From Pseudomonas hormoni (GTDB taxonomy: Bacteria; Pseudomonadota; Gammaproteobacteria; Pseudomonadales; Pseudomonadaceae), in NCBI RefSeq assembly GCF_018502625.1, contig NZ_CP075566.1, positions 2,299,001 to 2,363,000 of the forward strand: DNA of 64,000 nucleotides. Reading direction: 5' to 3'. Both the position numbers and the translations under genes were made by a program. Positions 26,945 through 35,832 of this stretch are shown piece by piece. The notes below the pieces were generated by a model. The model did no database searches. It was given only the letters and a program-made list of their open reading frames with translations, and was not told the origin of the DNA. Numbering within the stretch: the stretch's first letter is position 1; each line of letters opens with the position of its first letter.

Positions 26945-27640
26945 TCAAGCCAGGTCCACCAAAACAATCTCACTGTCCTCAATGGCCGTCACCCGCAACA
27001 CCTGCTCATCAGCCACTGCAACACCGTCTCGAGCTTGTGCACGTAACCCATTGACTTCAATCACGCCCGTGGCCGGTACCAGATAAGCACGACGGCCGCT
27101 GTCCAGCCGATATTCGGCAGACTCGCCAGCCTTCAGGTTCGCTGCCACCAGCCGCGCATCCGCGCGAATCCGCAGGCTTTGGTCGTCGCCGCTCTTGCCG
27201 CTCGCCAGGGTCACAAAACCTTCGCGCTGGCCTTTAGGAAACGGCTTGGCGCCCCACGATGGTGCCAGGCCGGTTTCGTTCGGGATGATCCAGATCTGGA
27301 AGATTTTGGTTTCGGTGGCTTCCAGGTTGTACTCGCTATGCGCGATCCCGGTGCCGGCACTCATGACCTGAACGTCGCCCGCTTCGGTGCGGCCCTTGTT
27401 GCCGAGGTTGTCTTCGTGGGTAATTGCGCCTTCACGAACGTAAGTGATGATCTCCATGTCCCGGTGAGGGTGTTTCGGGAAGCCGGTGCCGGAGGCGATC
27501 ACGTCATCGTTCCACACCCGCAGGTTGCCCCAGTTCATGCGTTTGGGGTCGTGGTACTCGGCGAACGAAAAGTGGTGATGAGCATCCAACCAGCCATGGT
27601 GGGCGCCGCCCAGGGAGTTGAAAGGTCTGAGTTCGAGCAT
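26945..27640 (-). CDS. Pirin family protein
   Basis: A 231-aa bicupin of the pirin (YhhW-type) family. The N-terminal cupin holds the metal ligands in GFPKHPHRDMEIITYV and in GTGIAHSEYN, with the usual Glu two residues past the first His group. Family members include quercetin 2,3-dioxygenases and redox-responsive cofactors; the substrate here is unknown. ATG 27640 has AGGAGA 7 bases upstream. It is monocistronic and divergent from the helicase gene, sharing a 237-base promoter region. Confidence 0.9.
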   Translation of the reverse strand: MLELRPFNSLGGAHHGWLDAHHHFSFAEYHDPKRMNWGNLRVWNDDVIASGTGFPKHPHRDMEIITYVREGAITHEDNLGNKGRTEAGDVQVMSAGTGIAHSEYNLEATETKIFQIWIIPNETGLAPSWGAKPFPKGQREGFVTLASGKSGDDQSLRIRADARLVAANLKAGESAEYRLDSGRRAYLVPATGVIEVNGLRAQARDGVAVADEQVLRVTAIEDSEIVLVDLA

Positions 27641-27877
27641 GATCGTCTCCTGAAATGGGTTTTGATGGCGAGCATCATCCATCAGGCACTGATCGATAAA
27701 AAGCGTAAAAAATGCCTCAATAGCATCGAATTAATTGATGTTAAATAACCTCGAAACATTCTCACCCAGCCTTCACTTCATCGCATAAGCCAATGACCTG
27801 TAAGCATTTCACTAGAACTGAAAGGCAAATGCAGACACCATAGCCTTCAACAGCCTCACACCCTGGAGTCAGCCCGC

Positions 27878-30349
27878 GTGCCGCAACACACCCCCGATCT
27901 TCCTCCTGAACTTCGTCCCCTGGCCGAGATCCCGCTGCTCAAGCGTCTTGCGGCCCGGTTCTTCGGCCATGGCCTGACCCGGCTGCGCGCGCAGCACCGC
28001 GCGTCATGGTTGCATGGCCAGGCCGATGGCTTTCGCAGTGGCCACAGTGCCGGGGTGGATTATGGCTATAAGGAAGGCAAGCTCGAAGGGTTGGAGGAAG
28101 GTCGGCAAGTGTTGCTGATCCGTGACTCGCGCTCGACCGAACACCGCCCGCCCAACGTCGACGACAACCTGTTCGATGATTGGCGTCTGCCATTGAGTGC
28201 TGACTTGAAAAAGCGCATGAAGGCCGACGTCGCCCGGTTACTGCCAGCCCATGCCCAGCCCAGTGCCTCACAGTGGAAGATGATCTTCAGCGACACGCCA
28301 TCGACGTCGGTAATCGCCGGCGCGGGTGCGGGCAAGTCCACCACGCTGGTGCTGCGTATTTTGCTGCTGACTCACTACCTGGGCTTCGAACTCGATTCGA
28401 TGACCGTGGTGACGTTTACGCGGGAGTCGCGCAAGGACTTCATCAATAAGCTGATCGAGCTGTTTGCACTCTGGGGCCGGGCACTCAGCTTTAAAGAAGC
28501 ACGGGATCTGGTGCGCACCTTCCATTCGCGAATCCTGCCAATGGTGCGCAGTCTGCCGGGCTTCGAACGGCTACAGGCTTTCGAAAATCTCAGTCACCGC
28601 CCACAACATGGCGATGAGGAAGCCGACAGCAATCCGTTCGACCTGCGTATCAATGACGCCCAGCGTCAGCAGCTCAACGCCTGTTATCACAGCCTGCACA
28701 CCCGCGATGAGCGTTTCCGCGAGCTGATCAAACCGTTATCCCGCCATGCCTTGCAGCTCAAGGAATTGGAGCGCGATCACCCGGACGTGCAAAAGCGCAT
28801 GGCTGTGACCGAACTGGCGGCCAAGCGTGATGAAGAGTTGTGCGATTTCATCGAGGACTTGTGGTTTCGCGCCGGTGCCTGGCCGATCAAGGGCATCGAG
28901 CCCAATCGTCAGTCGTTCGATATCAACGGCTCGACGTTTCATTGTCATGGCTATATTCCAAGCCTGGACGCCTGGGTGGTGCTGGGATTCGATCCGCGGG
29001 AAAACCCGCAGGTCAGCCGCCCGAATGCCAAGCTCAGCGTTCGCGCCGAGTGGGCGGTAAAGCGAACCCTGTTTCAAGCTTTCTGTCGTAAGCCATTGAT
29101 ATGGCTGGACAGTTATGAATCATCAAAACGAGTCTTGGCCTCGCTGGCAGGGGATGCCAGCGCCGGGCCGGGGTTCGATTACAAGGTCAAGGGTGAACTC
29201 GGTTCCGCGCCGTTGCTCGACTGTTTCGTCGCGGCGGCCGGGTTTATCGAGAACCTGGGCGTGGATGTCCCGAACGCGGTTGGCCAGATGAGTTTCGCCA
29301 AGGACGACCCGGACCGTTTTTTCTTTGAGGCCCTGAGTCTTTACTGGCGTGCCCTGGAAGATCATCTGCTGGATCAGAAACCACCGGTGATGACCTACAA
29401 CCGCATGTTTGCCTTGTTCAGCGAGCACTCCCCGGAAAATCAGAAACTGCTGAGCGACGAATTGCTGCGACCACTGTCGCACCTGATGATCGACGAATTC
29501 CAGGATGTCTCGCCGCAGATCGTTTCCTGGATTCGTGCCAGCCTGGCCGAGATTCGCAGTCGTGGTCCGGCCATGCACGTCGGTCGCGGAGCCCAGCGTT
29601 CGTCACTGCTTTGCGTGGGCGATGACTGGCAGTCCATTTATGGATGGCGCGGCAGTTCACCCACGTACTTCATGGAGTTCAACAAGGAATTCCCGTCGCC
29701 GAGCACCACCAGGGTCATGCTCAGTGACAACTACCGCAGCCATCAGCACATCATCGATGCCGCCGAACATATCGTCCGCGCCGCGCCGGCCATCGCCGGG
29801 AAAAAGGCCAGGGCCAGCGGCGAGCCCAAGACGCTGCTTCCGGTCAATGTGCTGGATCGCGACGATCAGGGCATGGCCAAACGCCTGATGGAGCACTACA
29901 GAAAGGGTGATTCAATCTTGATGCTTTATCGAAAAAGTAGCGATAAGTCATTGATAGAAGAGCATATTCAATCTGTAGTTAATGTGGATTCTAGCTTGCC
30001 GTACGAAAGCCGACGCCTGAAGCAACTGACCTATCACAGCGCCAAAGGCCTTCAGGCGGATGCCGTATTCTTGCTGGGGGATTGTCAACACCTGACCAGT
30101 TCGCCTTACAAGAATCAGGTCTACCGCATGGCCGGTCTCGGCAAGCCTGGCGACAACGAGGCCTACGACAACTCACAGAAAGACGAGATCTTGCGGCTGG
30201 CGTATGTCGGCATCACGCGGGCGGTGAGTCATTGCTATTGGTACGTCGATGGCCAGGACAGCCAAGCGGCGAACATGCCCAAGGCCTCCGACCGGATCGG
30301 CAAGGGCAAGCCGTTCTTTGTCGATCACCGCGTGGGCAAGGCCGTTTAA
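27878..30349 (+). CDS. UvrD/Rep-like superfamily 1 DNA helicase
   Basis: An 823-aa helicase starting at GTG with GGAG upstream. The ATP-binding motif VIAGAGAGKST (Lys153) is followed by TFTRESRKDF, LMIDEFQDVSPQ (about 537-546), CVGDDWQSIYGWRG, DNYRSHQHI, YHSAKGLQADAVFL and LAYVGITRAVSH. These are the SF1A motifs Ia to VI. The N-terminal 150 residues include a charged Gly-rich stretch (GHSAGVDYGYKEGKLEG), and a long insertion lies between motifs Ia and II. It resembles DNA helicase IV (HelD) more than UvrD or Rep in layout. It is probably a repair helicase; a specific name is not justified. Confidence 0.85.
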   Translation: MPQHTPDLPPELRPLAEIPLLKRLAARFFGHGLTRLRAQHRASWLHGQADGFRSGHSAGVDYGYKEGKLEGLEEGRQVLLIRDSRSTEHRPPNVDDNLFDDWRLPLSADLKKRMKADVARLLPAHAQPSASQWKMIFSDTPSTSVIAGAGAGKSTTLVLRILLLTHYLGFELDSMTVVTFTRESRKDFINKLIELFALWGRALSFKEARDLVRTFHSRILPMVRSLPGFERLQAFENLSHRPQHGDEEADSNPFDLRINDAQRQQLNACYHSLHTRDERFRELIKPLSRHALQLKELERDHPDVQKRMAVTELAAKRDEELCDFIEDLWFRAGAWPIKGIEPNRQSFDINGSTFHCHGYIPSLDAWVVLGFDPRENPQVSRPNAKLSVRAEWAVKRTLFQAFCRKPLIWLDSYESSKRVLASLAGDASAGPGFDYKVKGELGSAPLLDCFVAAAGFIENLGVDVPNAVGQMSFAKDDPDRFFFEALSLYWRALEDHLLDQKPPVMTYNRMFALFSEHSPENQKLLSDELLRPLSHLMIDEFQDVSPQIVSWIRASLAEIRSRGPAMHVGRGAQRSSLLCVGDDWQSIYGWRGSSPTYFMEFNKEFPSPSTTRVMLSDNYRSHQHIIDAAEHIVRAAPAIAGKKARASGEPKTLLPVNVLDRDDQGMAKRLMEHYRKGDSILMLYRKSSDKSLIEEHIQSVVNVDSSLPYESRRLKQLTYHSAKGLQADAVFLLGDCQHLTSSPYKNQVYRMAGLGKPGDNEAYDNSQKDEILRLAYVGITRAVSHCYWYVDGQDSQAANMPKASDRIGKGKPFFVDHRVGKAV

Positions 30350-30356
30350 TCCCGGA

Positions 30357-30390
30357 CAAGAAAAAGCCCACATGACGTGGGCTTTTTTTA
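30357..30390. terminator. Bidirectional terminator after the helicase gene
   Basis: AAAAAGCCCAC, a short loop, GTGGGCTTTTTTT forms a 7-8 bp stem with A- and T-runs on its two sides. It separates the helicase gene from the convergent DUF1652 gene. Confidence 0.92.
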
Positions 30391-30406
30391 TTCGCTGACT
30401 CAGCCT

Positions 30407-30679
30407 TCAGACATAGCTCCTGAGGGCCACCGGTGGAATGAAGGACTCGAGCTCATCCTCCACCGCTTCGATTATTCGTTCCACATCCGCGGCATTCATG
30501 ACCGTTGCGCATGGAATACCGGCGATGGCGATCATGGTCTCGCCACTGGCGCGGTCAAACAGACGGGCGATCATACTGCCCGGGGCGTCCATGCTCGCCT
30601 CAAAACCCATGGGATGAAAATGCCAGCGCATCAGCTGGCAGGCGTTTGGAAAGGTGACCTTACTGAACCCTTTATTCAT
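30407..30679 (-). CDS. DUF1652 protein
   Basis: A 90-aa protein of the DUF1652 family, common in Pseudomonas (RWHFHPMGFEASMDAPG, RLFDRASGETMIAIAGIPC). It is small and probably cytoplasmic. The function is unknown. It faces the helicase gene across a shared terminator. Confidence 0.8.
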   Translation of the reverse strand: MNKGFSKVTFPNACQLMRWHFHPMGFEASMDAPGSMIARLFDRASGETMIAIAGIPCATVMNAADVERIIEAVEDELESFIPPVALRSYV

Positions 30680-30942
30680 ATGTTGCCCGCCTTCTTCATC
30701 GAGCGCTTCCGTTAGCTCATGTTAGGAGGGAAGAGCCTTCATTGGCTCAACCGGTGATTGCATTTAAAAGTAGCATCCGGATGTGAAAACAATGTGGATT
30801 TTTCAGGCCGTTTAGCGATTGGTTCAGTTTTTTTTGATTCAGGTCACAGCGCCATGGTTGTTAGGCAAAAGGCCAGTACCGAGTCAACGTTGAAGCCGGT
30901 GCTGAATTTCGGCAAGCTCGCTTTTTTCTCATCGAGATATCT

Positions 30943-31758
30943 ATGCCCGCCGATGATGATGGTCCGCTGCAAACCCAAGCCACGAGCGAGACGGTCATGC
31001 GCTATCACCTGCGCTGGAAACACCGGGACCTGGACGGGGTCATGGCGCTTTATCACCCGGATGTTCAGTACAACGACTTTTTCCAGAACCGTGTGATGGG
31101 GCTCGACGAGTTGCGCGAGTACGTGCGCAGCAGCATGCCGCGCGATCCTGATGAAGCGCTGGAGCATTCGGACCGCATTCGACTGGACGGCGACACGGCA
31201 TTCATTCAATACCGCATCACCCTGCGCGGCGGTGAAGGGTTGGTGTCATTTCGCGCCAGTGAAGCGATTACCGTGCGCGACGGGCTGATCTGGCGGGTCA
31301 ATGAATACGCCTCGCTGGTGCATGAGCGGCCCGTCAGCAAAACCGCCAACAATCAGCGTCCGGCCGCCAGCCGGCTCGGGTTGTCGCCGCGTCAGCTGAG
31401 TTTCATGGCGCAAGACCTGCAACAGTATTTCCAGCGTCAGCAGCCCTATCTGGATCCGGAGCTAGACCTGCAACGGGTGGCGAAAGAGTGCGGCTACACT
31501 CGCAATCAGATTTCCTATCTGCTCAATCAGGTGCTGGGCCAGAGTTTCTATCGCTACGTTAACCAGGCGCGGTTGCAGCATCTGCTCGCCGCGCTGGACA
31601 CCGCCACGCCGCCGCTGCGGATCGATGAGCTGGCGTTTGCCGCCGGCTTCAATTCGCTGTCGGCGTTCTACAGCTGTTTCCGTCAGCACACCGGCCTGTC
31701 GCCTAAGGCCTACGCCAAACAAATTTCTTTGCGTGCACGCGCGCAAGACAGCCTCTGA
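30943..31758 (+). CDS. AraC-family regulator with SnoaL-like N-terminal domain
   Basis: A 271-aa protein. Residues 15-125 form a SnoaL/NTF2-like domain (YHLRWKHRDLDGVMALYHPD, GDTAFIQYRITLRGGEG, DGLIWRVNEYAS). Residues 160-262 hold the two AraC helix-turn-helices (LQRVAKECGYTRNQISYLLN and IDELAFAAGFNSLSAFYSCF). An NTF2-like ligand pocket instead of the usual cupin is less common. It lies 50 bases before an amine oxidase-type gene, so it probably controls the downstream polyamine-type genes. The ligand is inferred, not seen. Confidence 0.85.
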   Translation: MPADDDGPLQTQATSETVMRYHLRWKHRDLDGVMALYHPDVQYNDFFQNRVMGLDELREYVRSSMPRDPDEALEHSDRIRLDGDTAFIQYRITLRGGEGLVSFRASEAITVRDGLIWRVNEYASLVHERPVSKTANNQRPAASRLGLSPRQLSFMAQDLQQYFQRQQPYLDPELDLQRVAKECGYTRNQISYLLNQVLGQSFYRYVNQARLQHLLAALDTATPPLRIDELAFAAGFNSLSAFYSCFRQHTGLSPKAYAKQISLRARAQDSL

Positions 31759-31808
31759 GCCCACGCACTAGGATCAACGCCATCGAAACTTGAGTGGCGG
31801 AGTCTTGC

Positions 31809-33215
31809 ATGCCGGCGTGGCGCACTATCAGTTTGTGGATGGACCAGCTCGACGAGCCCTTGTTGGCGCGTCCGGCGCTGGAGCAGAATCTGGACGTCGA
31901 CGTCGCCATCATTGGCGCGGGGTACACCGGACTCTGGACCGCGTACTACCTCAAACGTCTGGCGCCGGGCCTGGACATCGCCATCATTGAAGCGCAGACC
32001 GCCGGTTTTGGTGCCTCGGGACGCAACGGCGGCTGGCTGATGGGCAACATCCTCGGCGAAGACCGCTTGCTGGCCGATCTATCGGCCGAACAACGTCGCG
32101 CTTCTTATGATCTCTTGCACAGCATTCCAGACGAAGTGGAGATTGTCCTCGAACGTGAAGGCATCAACTGCGATTACCGCAAAGGTGGCGCGCTATATTG
32201 CGCTGCGCGCTATCCCGAGCAGGAATCCAGCCTTCGACACTATCTGGACAAGCTCTACCAACAGGGCCTGACCGAAAGCGATTACCGCTGGCTCAGCCCT
32301 GAGCAGTTGGCGCAACAGATCAGAATTGCCAAGCCTTATGGCGGTATCTATGCGCCGCACGTCGCGACCCTTCACCCGGCAAAGTTGGTGCGAGGTCTGG
32401 CCCGGACGGTAGAACGCATGGGCGTCAGGATTTACGAAAACAGCCCGGTCACTCACTGGCAATCGGGCAGCCTGCGCACGGCGAAAGCTACCGTGCGCAG
32501 TCGCTGGATCGTTCCGGCGGTAGAAGGTTATGCGGCCACCTTGCCACCGCTGGGTCGTTACCAGTTGCCGGTGCAAAGCCTGATTGTGGCGACTGAGCCG
32601 CTGTCCGCTGCCACTTGGGACGAAATCGGCCTGAGTCGCGGCCAGGCGTTCGGCGAAAGCAGCCGCCAGGTCACTTACGGTCAGCGCACGGCGGATAACC
32701 GTCTGGTGTTCGGCGCGAGGGGCGGCTATCAGTTCGCCGGCAAGCTGCGCCATGACTTCGACCTGACCCGCAACGAAGTGGAGTTGCGCCGTTACCTGTT
32801 CGGCGAGTTGTTCCCGCAACTCAAGAACGTACGTATCACTCACGGCTGGGGCGGCAACCTGGGCATGTCCCGGCGGTTCAAGCCGCACATGCTGTGCGAT
32901 CAAGCGAGCGGCATTGCGATTTCTGGCGGTTATGGCGGGGAGGGCGTCGGCGCCAGCAACCTGGGTGGGCGAACCCTGGCCGATCTGATCCTGCAACGCG
33001 ATACCGAGCTGGTTCATCAGCCGTGGGTCATCCCTCAAGGTGGTCTCGATGCGCTCAAAGCCTGGGAACCGGAACCCTGCCGCTGGCTCGGCTACAACGC
33101 GATCATCCGCAGCTTCGTCCACGAAGACCAGACCCTGGCCAACCCGGCCACCGCGCCCTGGCGGCGCAAACTGGCCAGCGGGGTGGCCGGGTTCATGGAA
33201 GGTTTCATGCAGTAA
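31809..33215 (+). CDS. FAD-dependent amine oxidoreductase (PuuB-like)
   Basis: A 468-aa DAO-family flavoprotein. The FAD-binding motif DVAIIGAGYTGLWTAYYL lies near residue 35; SGRNGGWLMG and the C-terminal SGGYGGEGVGASNLGGRTLA follow. The pattern fits gamma-glutamylputrescine oxidase and related enzymes. ATG 31809 has GGAG 7 bases upstream; GTG 31794 is an alternative. A cupin gene and a polyamine-type binding protein follow closely on the same strand, supporting polyamine or amine catabolism. Confidence 0.87.
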   Translation: MPAWRTISLWMDQLDEPLLARPALEQNLDVDVAIIGAGYTGLWTAYYLKRLAPGLDIAIIEAQTAGFGASGRNGGWLMGNILGEDRLLADLSAEQRRASYDLLHSIPDEVEIVLEREGINCDYRKGGALYCAARYPEQESSLRHYLDKLYQQGLTESDYRWLSPEQLAQQIRIAKPYGGIYAPHVATLHPAKLVRGLARTVERMGVRIYENSPVTHWQSGSLRTAKATVRSRWIVPAVEGYAATLPPLGRYQLPVQSLIVATEPLSAATWDEIGLSRGQAFGESSRQVTYGQRTADNRLVFGARGGYQFAGKLRHDFDLTRNEVELRRYLFGELFPQLKNVRITHGWGGNLGMSRRFKPHMLCDQASGIAISGGYGGEGVGASNLGGRTLADLILQRDTELVHQPWVIPQGGLDALKAWEPEPCRWLGYNAIIRSFVHEDQTLANPATAPWRRKLASGVAGFMEGFMQ

Positions 33216-33245
33216 ACGGCGCTCTCTACATCGAAAGGTATTCCC

Positions 33246-33587
33246 ATGAGCATCACGCAATTCAAGAACACCGCAACCCTGAAACTGGACGAATCAAACC
33301 CGGTCGCCGTGCCGCTGGGTACCCCCGTGGCGGTGGCGTCCACCACCAGCGTCGAACGCGACGATGGCGTCGAAACCGGCGTCTGGGAATGCACCCCCGG
33401 CCGCTGGCGCCGGCAGATCGTGGCCCAGGAATTTTGTCATTTCATCCAGGGGCGCTGCACCTTCACCCCCGACGACGGTGAAACCCTCTACATAGAAGCC
33501 GGCGATGCTCTGATGTTGCCAGCCAACAGTCTCGGTATCTGGGACATCCAGGAAACCGTGCGCAAGACCTACGTTCTGATTTTTTGA
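33246..33587 (+). CDS. Small cupin protein (DUF861 type)
   Basis: A 113-aa single-domain cupin (WECTPGRWRRQIVAQEFCHF, IQGRCTFTPDDGETLYIEAG) of the Cupin_3/DUF861 group, related to the C-terminal region of EutQ. It lies 30 bases after the oxidoreductase gene and 47 bases before the binding-protein gene. Similar cupins accompany PuuB-like oxidases in Pseudomonas polyamine loci. Its reaction is unknown. Confidence 0.82.
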   Translation: MSITQFKNTATLKLDESNPVAVPLGTPVAVASTTSVERDDGVETGVWECTPGRWRRQIVAQEFCHFIQGRCTFTPDDGETLYIEAGDALMLPANSLGIWDIQETVRKTYVLIF

Positions 33588-33634
33588 TCCTCTGATTGCC
33601 TGCCAACAAAAACAAACCACACAGGAATCCACTC

Positions 33635-34720
33635 ATGATCCGAAAGACCCTGGCACTGGCCCCACTGGCGCTCGTCGTGTCCTTCAGCCACGCGGCCGAC
33701 ACCGTCAAGATCTACAACTGGTCGGACTACATCGCACCGGACACCACCAAAAACTTCCAGACAGCGACCGGTATCGGCTTCAGCTACGACGTCTACGACA
33801 GCAACGAAACCCTCGACGGCAAGTTGATGACCGGTAAATCCGGCTACGACGTGGTGTTCCCGTCCAACCACTTCATGGCCCGGCAGATTCAGGGCGGGGC
33901 GCTGAAAAAACTCGATAAAAGTCAGTTGCCGAACTGGAAGAATCTGAATCCGGTCTTGCTCACGGCTTTGCAGACCAACGACCCGGGCAACGAGCACGGC
34001 TTCCCGTATCTATGGGGCAGCACCGGCATCGGCTACAACATCGCCAAGGTCAAAGCCGTATTGGGCGATAACGCACCCGTGGATTCCTGGGACCTGATCT
34101 TCAAGCCCGAGAACATGGCGAAGCTGCAGAAGTGCGGCGTGGCGATCCTCGACAATGGCCCGGAATTGCTCCCGGCGGCGCTGAACTACCTGGGCCTGCC
34201 GCATCACAGCAAAAAGCCGGAAGACTACAAAAAGGCTGAAGCGCTGCTGATGAAAGTCCGGCCTTATGTCAGCTATTTCCACTCGTCCAAGTACACCAGC
34301 GACCTCGCCAACGGTGACATCTGCGTGGCTGTCGGTTTCTCCGGCGATATCCTGCAAGCCGAAAACCGCGCGAAGGAAGCCAACAACGGCGTGGACATCG
34401 GCTATGCGATTCCCAAGGAAGGCGCCGCGATCTGGTTCGACATGGTCGCCATGCCCGCCGATGCCCCGGACGAAAAAGCCGGTTACGCCTTCATGAACTA
34501 CCTGCTGCGCCCGGACGTCATGGCCAGCATCAGCAACTACGTGCATTACGCCAATGGCAACGAACAGTCAGACAGTCTGATCGACCCGGCGATCAAGAAC
34601 GACACCAAGGTCTACCCGAGCCCGGAAATGATGGGGAAATTGTTTGCGCTGGAAGCGATGCCGCTGAATGTAGACCGGATTCGGACGAGGGTGTGGAACA
34701 AGATTCGCACCGGAAGCTGA
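33635..34720 (+). CDS. Periplasmic polyamine-binding protein (PotF/SpuD-like)
   Basis: A 361-aa solute-binding protein with a Sec signal peptide (LALAPLALVVSFSHAA, cleavage near residue 21). The PotF signature VKIYNWSDYIAP and later YLWGSTGIGYN, SWDLIFKPENM and GYAIPKEGAAIWFDMVAMP fit the putrescine/spermidine binding family. ATG 33635 has AGGA 9 bases upstream. No permease or ATPase gene follows, so it would work with a transporter encoded elsewhere, or act as a sensor. Confidence 0.9.
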   Translation: MIRKTLALAPLALVVSFSHAADTVKIYNWSDYIAPDTTKNFQTATGIGFSYDVYDSNETLDGKLMTGKSGYDVVFPSNHFMARQIQGGALKKLDKSQLPNWKNLNPVLLTALQTNDPGNEHGFPYLWGSTGIGYNIAKVKAVLGDNAPVDSWDLIFKPENMAKLQKCGVAILDNGPELLPAALNYLGLPHHSKKPEDYKKAEALLMKVRPYVSYFHSSKYTSDLANGDICVAVGFSGDILQAENRAKEANNGVDIGYAIPKEGAAIWFDMVAMPADAPDEKAGYAFMNYLLRPDVMASISNYVHYANGNEQSDSLIDPAIKNDTKVYPSPEMMGKLFALEAMPLNVDRIRTRVWNKIRTGS

Positions 34721-34763
34721 CAGGCTGGATCAGGCCAGCGGGACAGGATGTCCCGTTGCGTGG

Positions 34764-35420
34764 TCAGCCGGTCGGCTCGACCGTGCAACTCATTTGTTTC
34801 GATCCCGGCATCTGGAAAAAGGCCTCGTCGCCGTCTTGCAAGAAGCTGTAGCTCCCCCGGGAGTCCTTGGCGCTGTATCGGGTCGCGGCAACATTCGGCA
34901 CCTGGATAAGGGTGACAGCGGTATTCGCCCATTTCAGGTACATGACACGCGGCTCGACATTGAAGAAAGTGGCGCCAATCAACGCGTTGAACCCCTCACA
35001 ACGCAAGGCTATGGGGCCATCGGTGAGTCTGCTCGGGTCCTTGGTTCGCGCAATCGCCGAGCCCTGACGAAGCTGATGCGCTCGCTCGGCATAACTTCGG
35101 ATCGTGCATGCCTTGGGCTCTGCACCGGCGGCACACTGATTGCGGGCGTCGGTCCAGAACCGCTGTTCGATCTCGACTTTGTCAGGACTCGGCACCGAAT
35201 GAACGTCCGTGAGCGTCAGGCGATAGAGGCGCGTCAGTTCAATATCCATCTGCTTCAGTTGAGGGTCGCGACAGATTAGCTTCTCGACAGCTGCGCTGGC
35301 CGTGGCGCAATCGAAGCTGGTCGCCAGGACCGTAGAAGTCTCGGACTTTGCACAAAGGCTCGTTGCCGCGCATGCGCTGGCGGCGATGAGAGCGGCCAAA
35401 AAGGGCGTTACCATTTTCAT
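34764..35420 (-). CDS. Two-domain lysozyme inhibitor (LprI-MliC type)
   Basis: A 218-aa exported protein with signal peptide FLAALIAASACAATSLCA. Residues 33-115 form a LprI/DUF1311-like domain (FDCATASAAVEKLICRDPQL, with paired Cys). Residues 135-218 match the MliC/PliC C-type lysozyme inhibitor fold (ALRCEGFNALIGATFF, TLIQVPNVAATRYSAKDSRG, LQDGDEAFFQ). It would protect periplasmic peptidoglycan from host lysozyme. It may be a lipoprotein at the Cys near residue 17. It faces the polyamine-binding protein gene and is divergent from aprA. Confidence 0.8.
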   Translation of the reverse strand: MKMVTPFLAALIAASACAATSLCAKSETSTVLATSFDCATASAAVEKLICRDPQLKQMDIELTRLYRLTLTDVHSVPSPDKVEIEQRFWTDARNQCAAGAEPKACTIRSYAERAHQLRQGSAIARTKDPSRLTDGPIALRCEGFNALIGATFFNVEPRVMYLKWANTAVTLIQVPNVAATRYSAKDSRGSYSFLQDGDEAFFQMPGSKQMSCTVEPTG

Positions 35421-35832
35421 GTCGGCTTCACCCGGATCATTTCGTGAGTCCCGCGAAGAACGATAAGTCGGTATTTCAGTGTGGTCACATTCCTCGAAAA
35501 GTCTAATTTTCCCTGATCGAAGTGTGCGAACCCAAACATGAATAGTCGGACGATTCCGGCCTGAATAACTTACTTTTATTTAATATTTAAATTGTCGATT
35601 GTCAGACAATAACGGCGGCTCCTTATTTTTACATTCAACTTCTCTCAAGGTGCCTATTGTTTCCGGGCGCTTTCCGAAACACACAAACATGACGCCAAAA
35701 AAGTAGTGGACGATTGATTTCAAATTGTGTCAGTTTCTTTTCGCCTTCATTGGGCGAGTGATAGGACGATCTCGCCAGAGATTGTCGCTATCTGACTAAA
35801 ACTGTTCCATAGCAATACAAGGAAGTGTGTTT
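35421..35832 (+). promoter_or_regulatory. Promoter and leader region of aprA
   Basis: This 412-base gap between divergent genes is AT-rich and has no gene. It contains a perfect 13-base palindrome ATTGTCAGACAAT (35598-35610), preceded by a further ATTGTC at 35591. Near its end a purine-rich Rsm-type motif covers the aprA ribosome binding site. The palindrome is a candidate operator of unknown owner. Confidence 0.5.
35817..35826 (+). promoter_or_regulatory. RsmA/RsmE-type site over the aprA ribosome binding site
   Basis: ACAAGGAAGT agrees with the remembered RsmA/CsrA consensus (A/U)CANGGANG(U/A) at every position. It includes the Shine-Dalgarno sequence 6 bases before the aprA ATG. Exoprotease is a known Gac/Rsm target in fluorescent pseudomonads, so translational repression by RsmA/RsmE is likely. 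Confidence 0.65.

Noticed and set aside
34739..34756. Hairpin GGGACAGGATGTCCC after the polyamine-binding protein gene as a terminator
   Set aside because: The stem is only 5-6 bp and no T-run follows on either strand, so it is not listed as a terminator.
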